A DNA stretch of 5,333 nucleotides from an uncultured Gilliamella sp. (GTDB lineage: Bacteria > Pseudomonadota > Gammaproteobacteria > Enterobacterales > Enterobacteriaceae). The notes under the pieces are model-generated. The model did not search any database and was not told the DNA's origin. It saw only the letters and a program-made list of their open reading frames with translations. Where the stretch lies: the NCBI GenBank assembly GCA_945291235.1, contig CALYQY010000113.1, positions 1 to 5,333 on the forward strand, written 5' to 3'. The position numbers and the translations under genes are program-made. Of the stretch, positions 5,168 to 5,333 are shown one piece after another; within the stretch, counting starts at the first letter, position 1; every line of letters starts with the position of its first letter.

Positions 5168-5210
5168 TTAAGGCATAAAATAATTTTTACTCATTTTATG
5201 TCTTAATTTT
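5168..5210 (+). terminator. Second, tandem terminator-like hairpin
   Basis: A 14-bp stem pairs 5168-5181 with 5193-5206 (one G-T wobble) around an 11-nt loop, followed by TTTT (5207-5210). It stands 3 nt after the T-run of the first terminator and would catch read-through. On the minus strand it is followed by CACAAAAAA, so it would not work as an intrinsic terminator from that side. Confidence 0.6.
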
Positions 5211-5306
5211 CAAACAATAATCAATAAAAAATCTATTTTTATAAGGAATACTTCGTTGATTGCTGACTGATTCGTCATAAAAAACACTAACCTAGATAAA
5301 AATATA

Positions 5307-5320
5307 TTGATATACATCAC
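5307..5320. promoter_or_regulatory. FNR-like box near the right edge
   Basis: TTGAT-ATAC-ATCAC matches the FNR consensus TTGAT-N4-ATCAA at 9 of 10 defined positions. It lies in a non-coding stretch (5211-5333) that otherwise shows no gene, so it probably serves a gene beginning beyond the window. The direction cannot be decided from here. Such sites mark oxygen-responsive control in gammaproteobacteria. Confidence 0.45.
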
Positions 5321-5333
5321 AAAAATCAGAAAA

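Noticed and set aside
1..5333. A defence system, mobile element, CRISPR array or biosynthetic cluster
   Set aside because: No transposase, integrase, nuclease, helicase, repeat-spacer pattern or synthase gene is present. All five genes are a housekeeping-type reductase or envelope lipoproteins.

Overview
The window is AT-rich gammaproteobacterial chromosome. Gram-negative lipoproteins, Shine-Dalgarno-led starts, a close relative of E. coli YajO and a MetQ/NlpA-family protein all point that way. The low GC (about one third by eye) and the gene types would fit the Orbaceae (Gilliamella and relatives of the insect gut). That genus-level placement is inference, and other low-GC gammaproteobacteria such as Pasteurellaceae or Proteus relatives are not excluded.

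Layout: (1) 1-150 is a leader with a candidate sigma-70 promoter and a perfect 15-bp palindrome in it. (2) 153-1115 (+) is a YajO-type aldo/keto reductase. It converges on (3) 1919-1197 (-) and 2707-1934 (-), two tandem paralogous lipoproteins that look like the YnfC (UPF0257) family. A strong hairpin sits between the converging stops. (4) 2708-2949 is a divergent control region holding two inverted repeats. (5) 2950-3774 (+) is a MetQ/NlpA-family substrate-binding lipoprotein with no transporter genes beside it, followed by a strong bidirectional terminator. (6) 3844-4190 is an extremely AT-rich gap with no gene. (7) 4191-5120 (+) is a lipoprotein of unknown function, followed by two stacked terminator hairpins. 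(8) 5211-5333 is the upstream region of a gene beyond the right edge and carries an FNR-like box.

Four of the five genes encode lipoproteins with textbook lipoboxes, so the locus mostly concerns the cell envelope. Nothing shows that the genes act in one pathway. The only co-transcribed unit is the paralogous pair. The divergent arrangement of that pair and the MetQ-like gene could allow shared control. I see no mobile element, CRISPR array, tRNA, rRNA, phage gene or defence system. The points most worth following are the apparently rebuilt ligand pocket of the orphan MetQ-like protein, the duplicated YnfC-like lipoproteins with different predicted membrane sorting, and the palindromes in the control regions.
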